A stretch of DNA of 64,000 nt, taken from assembly GCF_040538665.1 (NCBI RefSeq), contig NZ_JBEWXT010000001.1, positions 2,568,501-2,632,500 of the forward strand, given 5' to 3'. Numbering within the stretch: position 1 is the first letter of the stretch; the number at the start of each line of letters is the position of its first letter. This document shows positions 45,321 to 54,152 of this stretch, piece by piece. The notes below the pieces were generated by a model that searched no databases, had not been told where the DNA came from, and saw only the letters and a list, made by a program, of their open reading frames with translations. The translations under genes were made by a program, and so were the position numbers. Source of the DNA: Aureibaculum sp. 2308TA14-22 (lineage in GTDB: Bacteria > Bacteroidota > Bacteroidia > Flavobacteriales > Flavobacteriaceae).

Positions 45321-48104
45321 TTAGTTATTTATTGTCCAAGATAGATAGTATTGGGAACCTATAAATCCAGTACCGTATGCCGTAAAGTATTCATCACCCA
45401 ATAGGTTTGTTCCGCCCAATTTAAAAGTAGATTTCATACTTGGTACTCTGAAGTTAATCTGTGCATCCAATGTATGGAATTCTGGAACTACCCCATTTCC
45501 AAAAGTGGCTTCCCAGTAATAATCATCACTAAATCTATATGCTACATTAAATCCAACGTTTTTAAACAGTTCATTATTCCCAAAAGTGGCTTTGAATTTA
45601 TGCTCAGGAGTATTAAAGTTAGTAGTAAAGTCTGGGTATTTATCTTTATCAAAATCTAATTTCGCGTAGGTATAACTACCTCCTAATTCAAAATTACCAA
45701 ATATTTTAGCTGTTAACCCAATAGAACCTCCATAAGAACTAACAGGTGCTTTTGAATTCGTATAAGTACTATATGCTTGAAAATCATCATTTGCTATAGC
45801 AGCAACTGACAATGTGTTATCACCAACAGTACCGTAGTATGGTGATATTACTACTTCTTGAGAAATGAAATCTTTGTACTCGTTATAATAAGCACTTAAA
45901 TCAACAGTTACTCTACTAATTTTAGCTCTATATCCTATTTCAGCAGAAGTTACTTGCTCTGGCTTTACTAAGGATGGGTTTGCAACTTCTAACACCGCTG
46001 GATTTCCTGTAGCTGCTAACGCTTGTACAGAAGATGCTGTAAACGAATTATTATAAGCAACCGCCCCAGTTTGTGTAATTGTTGCAGGTACTCCTAATGC
46101 TTGACCTCCACCACTTACAGTAAAATCTCTAGAATACCTATCTAAATTTGCAGGAGCCGCACCAACTAAAATCGCTCTACCGGCATCTAAACCAATAAAC
46201 AAATCCTGAGTCGTTGGGTTTCTAAATCCTGTTTGAACAGAAGCTCTAATATTATGATTTCTATTTACAGTTAAACCAAGAGATAATCTAGGAGAAACGA
46301 AGCCATCAAAAAATTCTGACTTATCATAACGGGCAGAGCCTGTTATTTTTAACTCTGAACTTTCACCCAATTCAAAACCTTTCTGAATTTGAGTATAAAC
46401 ACCATATTCAGAATAATCGATTGGCCCATCGGCATCAGTATAAATAGTTCCAGAAGAGTTTAAACTATACTTTCTGTATGAGCCACCAACTTGAATATCT
46501 GCAAAATCTATTAAATGGCTAAAGTTATAATTGGCATCTGAATGATAATATTTAGAAGCATCTTGAAATTTAGAACCCGTAGATAAATTAGGGTCAGCTA
46601 TACTTCTATTAAATGCAGCTTTAAACTCTGGAGATCCTGGTGCATAACGACCCGATTCCGCTTGAGCCCTTGCTGCCGCATGTGCCTGATCTTCTGTGGC
46701 TCCGCCCAATGTTGCTTGCACAAACGTACCCGCGTATTCACCAAACCAAGTGTTGTCATCTTTCCAAGCTCTATTAATATTTATACCTGTAAAGACCATA
46801 TCATAAGAATCACCTGCTCTATCAGCAACTACATAACCTCTTAAAAAGAAATTATCATTTCTAATTTCTAATTTATGCTGCTCTTGAAAAAAGTCATCAA
46901 TATTGTATCGATTAGTTCCTTGGTAAATTGTGGAACCTGTTCCTACTTTACCAACATACGAAAGTTCTAAACTATTACCTTCTATTGGTCTATAATAAAG
47001 ACCCCAATCTGCTTTCACACTTTCGGCATTATAATCGGTTAAGTCACTTTCTTTATATCCTGTTCTACTCACAACAACAGATGGCACTAAAGCATTTGCT
47101 CCGGCTGGCAAAACGCCTAAGCTCTCTAACGTTTTAGCAACACCATTTATATTTGTTGAAACCTCATCACCGTATATATTAAGGCCATCATAATTCAAAT
47201 CAGCCCTAGTACCGCCAACAGTAGTTTTATCTACATCGCTCGCAGCTGCCCAATCTGTTCCTTTTAAGTAACCAAAATTAATTTTTGCTGCAAACTTTTC
47301 ACTAAATTTATAGGCTGCCCTAATACCAAAATCATTATAAGCGTTATCACCAGCAGCTTCTTGAGAAGTTATACCTGTTTTCATAGATACGCTAATACCT
47401 TGATGATCAAATGGGTTTTTACTACGCATAAATAGAATTCCGTTAAAGGCATTTGCTCCATACAATGCTGAAGAAGCACCTGGCAGTAATTCAACGCTCG
47501 CTACGTCTGTTTCAACCATACCTACTAAATTTCCAATCGGGAAATTTAACGCAGGAGTTGAATTGTCCATACCATCCACCAATTGCATAAATCTATTATT
47601 AGCAAAAGTGGCAAAACCCCTTGTATTAACCGATTTAAAGGTTAAACTATTGGTGTTTACATCTACACCCTTTAAGTTTTCTAAACCTTCATAAAAATCG
47701 GCAGATGCTGTTGTTTTAATATCTCTTACACCCATTCTTTCTACGGTTACAGGTGATTCAAAAATTCTTTCAGGAGTACGAGAAGCTGAGATTACCACCT
47801 CATCTAACTCATTTCCTTCTACAAGCGTAAAATCTAATGTTTGTGGATTGCTGGTTACTTCTGAAGTAACCGATTGTAATCCTAAAAAACTTGCCTGAAT
47901 TGAAAAAGGAGGTTCCTGATCTACGGTCAACTTGTAAAGACCGTCAAAATCCGAAGACGTACCAATGGTAGTACCGACCACAATAATATTAGCCCCTGGT
48001 ATTGGTTCTCCATTTGAATCCATCACTTTTCCTGAGACAATGGTTTGTGCACTAACTGTAAAAACTAGAAAAAAAGTAAATACAAATGCTAGATATTTAA
48101 TCAT
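45321..48104 (-). CDS. TonB-dependent outer-membrane receptor
   Basis: Outer-membrane receptor of 927 residues from ATG 48104 (MIKYLAFVFTFFLVFTVSAQ, signal peptide). A TTG four codons upstream (48116) is less likely. A carboxypeptidase-regulatory-like domain (about 20-100, TIVSGKVMDSNGEPIPGANI) precedes the plug (EVVISASRTPERIFESPVTV, then VELLPGASSALYGANAFNG) and the barrel. It lacks a SusD partner and the SusC signature, so it is a classic-type receptor. Its ligand is unknown; the GDSL lipoprotein in the same operon hints at a lipidic or esterified substrate. Confidence 0.93.
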   Translation of the reverse strand: MIKYLAFVFTFFLVFTVSAQTIVSGKVMDSNGEPIPGANIIVVGTTIGTSSDFDGLYKLTVDQEPPFSIQASFLGLQSVTSEVTSNPQTLDFTLVEGNELDEVVISASRTPERIFESPVTVERMGVRDIKTTASADFYEGLENLKGVDVNTNSLTFKSVNTRGFATFANNRFMQLVDGMDNSTPALNFPIGNLVGMVETDVASVELLPGASSALYGANAFNGILFMRSKNPFDHQGISVSMKTGITSQEAAGDNAYNDFGIRAAYKFSEKFAAKINFGYLKGTDWAAASDVDKTTVGGTRADLNYDGLNIYGDEVSTNINGVAKTLESLGVLPAGANALVPSVVVSRTGYKESDLTDYNAESVKADWGLYYRPIEGNSLELSYVGKVGTGSTIYQGTNRYNIDDFFQEQHKLEIRNDNFFLRGYVVADRAGDSYDMVFTGININRAWKDDNTWFGEYAGTFVQATLGGATEDQAHAAARAQAESGRYAPGSPEFKAAFNRSIADPNLSTGSKFQDASKYYHSDANYNFSHLIDFADIQVGGSYRKYSLNSSGTIYTDADGPIDYSEYGVYTQIQKGFELGESSELKITGSARYDKSEFFDGFVSPRLSLGLTVNRNHNIRASVQTGFRNPTTQDLFIGLDAGRAILVGAAPANLDRYSRDFTVSGGGQALGVPATITQTGAVAYNNSFTASSVQALAATGNPAVLEVANPSLVKPEQVTSAEIGYRAKISRVTVDLSAYYNEYKDFISQEVVISPYYGTVGDNTLSVAAIANDDFQAYSTYTNSKAPVSSYGGSIGLTAKIFGNFELGGSYTYAKLDFDKDKYPDFTTNFNTPEHKFKATFGNNELFKNVGFNVAYRFSDDYYWEATFGNGVVPEFHTLDAQINFRVPSMKSTFKLGGTNLLGDEYFTAYGTGFIGSQYYLSWTINN

Positions 48105-48205
48105 AATAAAATTCAATTTGAGTTAATATTTTCGCAAAGTACAATTTTTTTGAGATAAATATACAATGCATGCATAATAAATTTTTGAGAAAATTTTACT
48201 CGTTA

Positions 48206-50932
48206 TTAGTATAGAATAACTTTTTTCATGCCAAATGCTTTTCCTTTAGTCACCTTCAGAAAATAAACTCCTTTTGCCAAAGAATGTAAATTTATCGACT
48301 TATTAAAGTAGGAATCTATTGTAGGGTAAGTAGAACTATAGACCTCTCTACCACTAATATCGTACAGTTTAACATTCACATCTTCAGCATTAAATGCATC
48401 TAATTTTAAATTAATTTTTCCATCAGATGGGTTAGGATAAACCTTAAAGTTATTGAAACCATAATCATCTACACTAACCGTTTGATTAGTTTGACACAGC
48501 TCTATTGACCAATTATTTATTGTACCAACATCTCCGTGAGAATTATCGACAACTTTTAGTTGCCAGTTACCTAAAGATGAAAGGCTATTAAATGTAGACA
48601 ATAAATCTTGTGATTTAGTATTGCCCGAAATAGCGGGGATAGCATTATTACAAATTACTGAACTGGCTTCATCATCAAAGGTAGCATTGATGTTTCGTCT
48701 TTGTTGTCCTGAAGATCCACACGTTCTATCATAAATTAATATTTCCGTTCCGTTGGGAGCTTTTAAATAAATTTGTAAATCCCACAACCAAGAATGCGTA
48801 ATATCTAACGATATATTTACATCAGAGACTAAAAAATTACTCGGCACATTAATGGTTGAAACCACACCTGCTGTATTTGCATCAGGAATTGATTTGGGTA
48901 CATCTGTAGATTGATACGTTGTACAAGTAGTTTGAAAATTACCAATGGATATATTTTCGCTATTTATAGCAAAGAAAATATTTGACACAGCTTGTACCAT
49001 AATCCTAACGTTTGCTGAGGGCGTATTTGGCACAATAATACTTTCAATACCATCATTTGGTGTGTTTGAGACAAGGACAGTAGGAAAAGTTAACCCACCA
49101 TCTAATGACAATAAGATGTTGACATTATTTTCATTAATTCCATTTGCGGTAGTACCAGCAACATCCCAAGTAATAACTTTACTATCATTTTCTACCCAAG
49201 TAATTCCAGTACTATTTTGAGAAGTAACTACAAAAGGACCTGCGGCATCGTTTACTGTTATGGTAGCATTATCTACAATAGCTTGTCCTTCGCCCACAAC
49301 ATTATCCCTAACGGTTAAAGCAAAGTCCATAGTTCTAGAAACACTAGGTAGTACTTCCCATGTTGAAGACCCGCCCAGAGCCAATGATTGCATGTTAGGA
49401 AAATATCTATTTGCTTCTAAAGTTGGGGTAAAAGAACGAAAAATTGCTCCTTGTGTCTGGGTTGATGAAGGAGGTATTTGAATACCATTAACTTCATTAT
49501 CTATTTGTTCCCAGCAATAGGTTAAAACATCTCCATCTGCATCTGACCCTAGACCTTTTAAAACAAAAGGTGTTGATTTAGGTATTGTAAAATTGCTACC
49601 CGCGTTGGCAGTAGGTTGATGTAAATTAAATGTAAAATTTGAAACTGTGGCACATTGAGATGCTCCATTGGTTATATTATCAAATATTTCTGAAATACTA
49701 ATAGTACTAAAATAACTATCACTATTACTCTGTATATTTTGTTGAGGACCGCATATTCCAGCATAGCTCATTAAGGTAGATCCACTACCTGGCTCAACAG
49801 CCGTAGTATTATTTCTATTGCCATTACCGCAATTACCTGCAGTACCGTTAAAGGTATGGTTTGCTCCAAATTGGTGCCCCATTTCATGGGCAACATAATC
49901 AACATCAAAACTATCGCCAACAGGTAGGCTGGATCCAGTTACACCTTTGGCTTTATTGCTACCACAAACCGAAGCTCTGTTGGCAACTCCTCCTCCGCCT
50001 GTACTAAAAACATGTCCAATATCATAATTGGCAGTACCAATAACATTGTCAATATTATTTTGATTCTGAATTAACATAGCAGAACCATTATTATTGGTAT
50101 AAGGATCAACCCCTGAATCGGTTTCCAAATAAATAATCTGGTCGTTATTAGCCACTAATTGCATGGTTAAGGCTACATCACGCTCAAAAATTGGGTTTAC
50201 ACGACTCATTGTAACCGTTATGGCTGACAGTACTGCGTTAATGGAGTCGGTACGCGTACTACCAGCACCTACTCCTGCGGCATCAACGTGAAAAGTTGAA
50301 TACTCTTCGGTAGTAGCAATGGCCAATCTAAATGTTCTCAATTTTAAATCGTTTGAAGCACTTTTTAAAAAGCTGTTTTTGGTCTTTGTTATTTCCTCTT
50401 CTACCGCCGAGCATATAAAACCCTTATTTGTAACAGCATCTTTCTTATAATAAACACTATACTTTTTTCTATTTTTTGTGTAGGGATCAATAAACATCGT
50501 TCCTTTTTCTGGAGATACTATCATTGCGTGCAATCCCAATTTAGTTGTAGTAAAATGAACACTTAGTGATTTATCATTAATTCCTCTGCCATAATAAGAC
50601 TTTATAGATGGGAATTTTTTAGCCAATTCAGAATGTAATAAGGGTTTTTCATGAACCTTAAACTTTAAAAAATTTCCATCAACATCAGGAAATTCAATAA
50701 TTTTTGAAGTTTTATTTGATTTAGAATTGAACTGAAGTTTGTTTTTCAACTGATTAATATTCAAAGTAAAAAGTTGGTGCTTTTTTATTTCAGTCTTAGT
50801 CTCAAGCAACTGCTCCGTATTATCTATAGCATTAACTTTTGACCATAGTTTTTTTTCTTGAGCGAATCCATTGGCACAAACCAAGAGTATCCCTATGGTT
50901 GAAATAAAATAAGCGTAAAGTTTCTGGTTCAT
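48206..50932 (-). CDS. T9SS-secreted reprolysin-like zinc metalloprotease with P domain
   Basis: Secreted metalloprotease of 908 residues. The signal peptide ends ANGFAQ (about 25) and a propeptide-like region runs to about 195. The M12B-type catalytic domain has the zinc motif HEMGHQFGANH (H349, E350, H353, H359). A beta-rich spacer follows (about 430-660), then a proprotein convertase P domain (about 680-815, LDITHSWLWDLQIYLKAPNG) and a T9SS type A sorting domain (about 828-908, VYPNPSDGKINL). It probably degrades extracellular protein. The gene is monocistronic with a good -7 element. Confidence 0.93.
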   Translation of the reverse strand: MNQKLYAYFISTIGILLVCANGFAQEKKLWSKVNAIDNTEQLLETKTEIKKHQLFTLNINQLKNKLQFNSKSNKTSKIIEFPDVDGNFLKFKVHEKPLLHSELAKKFPSIKSYYGRGINDKSLSVHFTTTKLGLHAMIVSPEKGTMFIDPYTKNRKKYSVYYKKDAVTNKGFICSAVEEEITKTKNSFLKSASNDLKLRTFRLAIATTEEYSTFHVDAAGVGAGSTRTDSINAVLSAITVTMSRVNPIFERDVALTMQLVANNDQIIYLETDSGVDPYTNNNGSAMLIQNQNNIDNVIGTANYDIGHVFSTGGGGVANRASVCGSNKAKGVTGSSLPVGDSFDVDYVAHEMGHQFGANHTFNGTAGNCGNGNRNNTTAVEPGSGSTLMSYAGICGPQQNIQSNSDSYFSTISISEIFDNITNGASQCATVSNFTFNLHQPTANAGSNFTIPKSTPFVLKGLGSDADGDVLTYCWEQIDNEVNGIQIPPSSTQTQGAIFRSFTPTLEANRYFPNMQSLALGGSSTWEVLPSVSRTMDFALTVRDNVVGEGQAIVDNATITVNDAAGPFVVTSQNSTGITWVENDSKVITWDVAGTTANGINENNVNILLSLDGGLTFPTVLVSNTPNDGIESIIVPNTPSANVRIMVQAVSNIFFAINSENISIGNFQTTCTTYQSTDVPKSIPDANTAGVVSTINVPSNFLVSDVNISLDITHSWLWDLQIYLKAPNGTEILIYDRTCGSSGQQRRNINATFDDEASSVICNNAIPAISGNTKSQDLLSTFNSLSSLGNWQLKVVDNSHGDVGTINNWSIELCQTNQTVSVDDYGFNNFKVYPNPSDGKINLKLDAFNAEDVNVKLYDISGREVYSSTYPTIDSYFNKSINLHSLAKGVYFLKVTKGKAFGMKKVILY

Positions 50933-50951
50933 ACCTAATAGAATGCTATAA

Positions 50952-50959
50952 CAAATATA
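50952..50959 (-). promoter_or_regulatory. -7 promoter element for the secreted metalloprotease
   Basis: On the minus strand this reads TATATTTG, a TAnnTTTG match, about 20 bases upstream of the start codon, implying a short leader. Confidence 0.45.
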
Positions 50960-51006
50960 ATAGAAGTTTTTAAAGGAGTTTTAATATCTTTACCAAAATT
51001 GATTTT

Positions 51007-51543
51007 ATGAGATTAATTCTCTTTAGTATTCTTATTTTTTCCTTGTTGAATTGCAAAGGCAAAAAAAGCACAACTAATTTTAACAAATTATCTGAAAATC
51101 AAATATTTAATTTAGATAAATGTGCTGTTGACACGCAATGTTCCATTGAAATAATTCCTAATGCTGAGTTAGCTGTAAAAGAAGGTGAACAACAAGATTA
51201 TAACATTAATCTAGAAGATGGAGATAAAATTGTTGTTAAATACATGTTTAAAAGAAATGAATTGCCAAATACAGCTGACAGCAATTATAGCGAGTTACTT
51301 TATTTTGAAATTGATAAAAATGAAGAACAATTGTCTCTAGTTAACGAAGATTTACAAAATGTAAAAATGACTTATGGTAGATTTTGCTACTGTAAAGATG
51401 GGACTTCAGGTTATTTTAAAGTAACACAAGGTAACTTAAAGTTGATTAAGAGCAACAATGAGTTAAGTATTGACTTGAATTTTAACGTAGGTAAAATTCC
51501 ACAATTACTGACTACGATTAAGGAAACAGTAAAACTTAAATAG
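51007..51543 (+). CDS. hypothetical lipoprotein
   Basis: I do not recognise this 178-residue protein. It has a short hydrophobic signal with lipobox LLNC (C16), then a lysine-rich linker. Four further cysteines lie at KCAVDTQCS and RFCYCKDG. The rest looks like an all-beta domain with an N-terminal EQDYNINLEDGDKIVVKYMF stretch. It would be anchored in an envelope membrane. It lies between the metalloprotease (divergent) and ribF, 40 bp upstream of the latter. Confidence 0.75.
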   Translation: MRLILFSILIFSLLNCKGKKSTTNFNKLSENQIFNLDKCAVDTQCSIEIIPNAELAVKEGEQQDYNINLEDGDKIVVKYMFKRNELPNTADSNYSELLYFEIDKNEEQLSLVNEDLQNVKMTYGRFCYCKDGTSGYFKVTQGNLKLIKSNNELSIDLNFNVGKIPQLLTTIKETVKLK

Positions 51544-51557
51544 TCTCAAAATTTGAC

Positions 51558-51565
51558 TATTTTTG
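51558..51565 (+). promoter_or_regulatory. -7 promoter element for ribF
   Basis: TATTTTTG matches TAnnTTTG, 18 bases upstream of the GTG start of ribF, in the 40-bp gap after the lipoprotein gene. Confidence 0.5.
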
Positions 51566-51583
51566 CCGTAAAACTTCTTCTTA

Positions 51584-52531
51584 GTGCAAATACACCATTC
51601 AACTATAGAATTTACTGGAAAAGAAAACACCTCAATTATCACGATTGGTACTTTTGACGGTGTTCATATTGGGCATCAAGAAATTATAAAAAAACTGGTA
51701 AAGCAAGGTCGAAAAAACGGTTACGCTTCGGTTATCCTTACTTTTTTTCCCCATCCTAGAATGGTCTTGCAACAAGGCACAGACTTAAAATTATTAACTA
51801 CTTTAAACGAGAAAATTTCCTTATTGGAAAAAACAGGATTAGAGCATTTGGTTATTGAACCTTTTACAAAAGAATTTTCTAGGTTAACCGCAGTTGATTT
51901 TGTGAGAAACATTCTAATTAAAAGATTAAAACTAAAAAAATTGGTAATTGGTTACGACCATCATTTTGGTAGAAATAGGGAAGGTAATTTTGAACAATTG
52001 CAAGAATACGGTTCGCTTTATGGATTTACCGTTGATGAAATTCCCGCACAAGACATTAAGAATGTTTCTGTAAGCTCAACAAAAATCCGCGAAGCATTAT
52101 TAGAAGGAGATATTCAAAAAGCAAATAGTTTTTTAGGTTATGAATATTTACTTACCGGAACTATTGTTCACGGCAAAGGTTTGGGCAAAAAAAATAATTA
52201 TCCTACCATAAATATTAACATTAAAGAAACATACAAACTTATACCAAAGCCCGGGGTTTATGTAGTTAAAACCATTTTGGGCAAACAACATATTTTTGGC
52301 ATTATGAATATTGGTTTCCGGCCCACGGTTAACGGAAAACATCAGACCATAGAGGTGCATTTACTGGATTTTAATGCAGACCTGTACGGCGAAATTATTC
52401 AAATATCCATTGCCCATCGCTTACGTGACGAGCAAAAATTTGATTCTTTAGAAAATTTGTTCACCCAGATTAAAGTTGATGAAAAGCAAGCTAGAAAATT
52501 GATTGAAACTGGCCAAGTTTCGTTTAGTTAA
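51584..52531 (+). CDS. ribF: bifunctional riboflavin kinase / FAD synthetase
   Basis: Makes FMN from riboflavin and then FAD, in the cytoplasm; 315 residues. The N-terminal nucleotidyltransferase domain holds TIGTFDGVHIGH (20-31) and VSSTKIREALLEGD. The C-terminal kinase domain (about 185-310) holds VHGKGLGKKNNYPTINI and the catalytic-region GIMNIGFRPTVNG. The start is GTG at 51584, since no ATG is placed to give the N-terminal strand. The serS promoter (52548-52555) begins just after its stop. Confidence 0.96.
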   Translation: MQIHHSTIEFTGKENTSIITIGTFDGVHIGHQEIIKKLVKQGRKNGYASVILTFFPHPRMVLQQGTDLKLLTTLNEKISLLEKTGLEHLVIEPFTKEFSRLTAVDFVRNILIKRLKLKKLVIGYDHHFGRNREGNFEQLQEYGSLYGFTVDEIPAQDIKNVSVSSTKIREALLEGDIQKANSFLGYEYLLTGTIVHGKGLGKKNNYPTININIKETYKLIPKPGVYVVKTILGKQHIFGIMNIGFRPTVNGKHQTIEVHLLDFNADLYGEIIQISIAHRLRDEQKFDSLENLFTQIKVDEKQARKLIETGQVSFS

Positions 52532-52547
52532 AAGCAATTTTAATCCT

Positions 52548-52555
52548 TATCTTTG
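52548..52555 (+). promoter_or_regulatory. -7 promoter element for serS
   Basis: TATCTTTG matches TAnnTTTG, 19 bases upstream of the serS ATG at 52575, in the 43-bp gap after ribF. Confidence 0.5.
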
Positions 52556-52574
52556 TCGGCTTAATACCAAAAAC

Positions 52575-53849
52575 ATGTTACAAGTAGCTTTTATTAGAGA
52601 ACATAAGGATCTTGTTTTAAAAGGTTTGGCAAAACGGAATTTTACCGATGCAGAAAACATTATTGAACAGGTCATTTCAACTGACGAAAATCGAAAATCT
52701 ATTCAAACTGAATTAGACACTGTTCTGGCAGAATCCAATAAACTTTCAAAAGAAATAGGGTTGCTGTTTAAGTCTGGAGAACAACAAAAAGCTAATTTGT
52801 TAAAAGAAAAAACAAGTCAGTTAAAGGAGAAATCCAAACAGCTAAACGAGCAGCTAGTAACAGCTCAAAACAATTTGGATAATTTACTGTATCAAATCCC
52901 CAACATCCCAAATATATTGGTTCCTGAAGGAAAAGGCGAAGAAGATAATGAAGAAATTTTTAGAGAAGGCGATATTCCAAAATTGCACGATAAAGCTTTG
53001 CCACACTGGGAGTTGGCTAAAAAATACGACATTATAGATTTTGAATTAGGCAATAAAATAACAGGTGCCGGCTTTCCGGTTTATAAAGGTAAAGGAGCAA
53101 AATTACAACGTGCACTAATCAATTATTTTTTAGATAAAAATACGGCAGTTGGCTATCAAGAAGTTCAAGTACCTTTGCTAGTTAATGAAGCATCAGGATT
53201 TGGAACCGGGCAATTACCAGACAAGGAAGGACAAATGTATCATGTTACGGGTGATAATCTGTATTTGATTCCCACAGCGGAAGTACCTGTTACCAATATT
53301 TATAGAGATACTTTACTAAAAGAAAGTGATTTCCCTATTTTACACACTGGTTATACGCCTTGTTTTAGACGCGAGGCAGGTTCTTACGGAGCACATGTTA
53401 GAGGTTTAAACAGGTTGCATCAATTTGACAAAGTAGAAATTGTAAGAATTGAACATCCTAATAATTCTTATGATGCACTTGACAGGATGGTAAATCATGT
53501 AAAAGAAATGTTGCAAGAGTTAAAATTACCGTATAGAATTTTAAGATTATGCGGTGCTGATATCGGGTTTACTGCTACCCTAACCTATGATTTTGAGGTC
53601 TTTTCAACAGCTCAAGATAGGTGGTTAGAAATAAGTTCAGTTTCAAACTTTGAAACTTTTCAGGCCAATCGTTTAAAATTGCGTTTTAAAAATTCAGAGG
53701 GTAAAAGTGAACTGGCTCATACGCTAAATGGAAGTGCATTAGCATTGCCCAGAGTACTGGCAGGAATTTTAGAAAATTATCAAACCGAAAATGGAATTAA
53801 AATTCCAGAAGTGTTACAAAAATATACTGGGTTTGATAGTATAAACTAA
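52575..53849 (+). CDS. serS: seryl-tRNA synthetase
   Basis: Class II aminoacyl-tRNA synthetase charging tRNA-Ser (and tRNA-Sec), 424 residues from ATG 52575 (MLQVAFIREHK, the usual N-terminus). A longer in-frame reading from 52503 overlaps ribF and the promoter and is rejected. The N-terminal antiparallel coiled-coil arm covers about 30-105. The TxE motif is PTAEVPVTN, motif 2 is CFRREAGSYGAHVRGL and motif 3 is NGSALALPRVLAGILE. Its stop codon overlaps that of the small convergent gene by 4 bp. Confidence 0.97.
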   Translation: MLQVAFIREHKDLVLKGLAKRNFTDAENIIEQVISTDENRKSIQTELDTVLAESNKLSKEIGLLFKSGEQQKANLLKEKTSQLKEKSKQLNEQLVTAQNNLDNLLYQIPNIPNILVPEGKGEEDNEEIFREGDIPKLHDKALPHWELAKKYDIIDFELGNKITGAGFPVYKGKGAKLQRALINYFLDKNTAVGYQEVQVPLLVNEASGFGTGQLPDKEGQMYHVTGDNLYLIPTAEVPVTNIYRDTLLKESDFPILHTGYTPCFRREAGSYGAHVRGLNRLHQFDKVEIVRIEHPNNSYDALDRMVNHVKEMLQELKLPYRILRLCGADIGFTATLTYDFEVFSTAQDRWLEISSVSNFETFQANRLKLRFKNSEGKSELAHTLNGSALALPRVLAGILENYQTENGIKIPEVLQKYTGFDSIN

Positions 53850-53989
53850 TTTGCTACTACTGCTACCATTAATTTTTTATAGCGTTGTATTTCTAACAAT
53901 GCATTAAAATAATCATTAATCTGACCATTTTTCATATAAAAAGTAGCTTGTTCTTTAGCAATTTGGTGCTGATGTTTTAACTCGTTCAT
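53846..53989 (-). CDS. small conserved-type protein, 47 aa, convergent with serS
   Basis: A 47-residue protein from ATG 53989 (MNELKHQHQIAKEQATFYMK). An in-frame extension to 54043 has unrelated composition and is rejected. The sequence is helical and basic, ending EIQRYKKLMVAVVAN, with no signal or membrane segment. Short proteins of this pattern next to serS recur in Flavobacteriaceae as far as I recall, but I know of no function. Its stop is embedded in the serS stop (53846-53849), which argues for a real, constrained gene end. Confidence 0.6.
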   Translation of the reverse strand: MNELKHQHQIAKEQATFYMKNGQINDYFNALLEIQRYKKLMVAVVAN

Positions 53990-54104
53990 GGTAAAAAAAT
54001 TAGTTGCTTTTAAGCTTAAGGCAATAGTTGTGCCAAAATGCAAATTGGGTTAAGTAATTTTTTTATCTCACGTATTATTTTTAATTAGTTAAAACTTCTT
54101 TTAG

Positions 54105-54112
54105 TACCTTTG
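54105..54112 (+). promoter_or_regulatory. -7 promoter element for the TPR gene
   Basis: TACCTTTG is a full TAnnTTTG match, 40 bases upstream of the ATG at 54153. Confidence 0.5.
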
Positions 54113-54152
54113 AAGTATATGTCAAATAAATTTCGACAAAAGCTATAACGAC

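Noticed and set aside
52503-52574. Extended N-terminus of serS overlapping ribF
   Set aside because: It runs across a good promoter element; SerRS proteins start at MLQVAFIR or similar.
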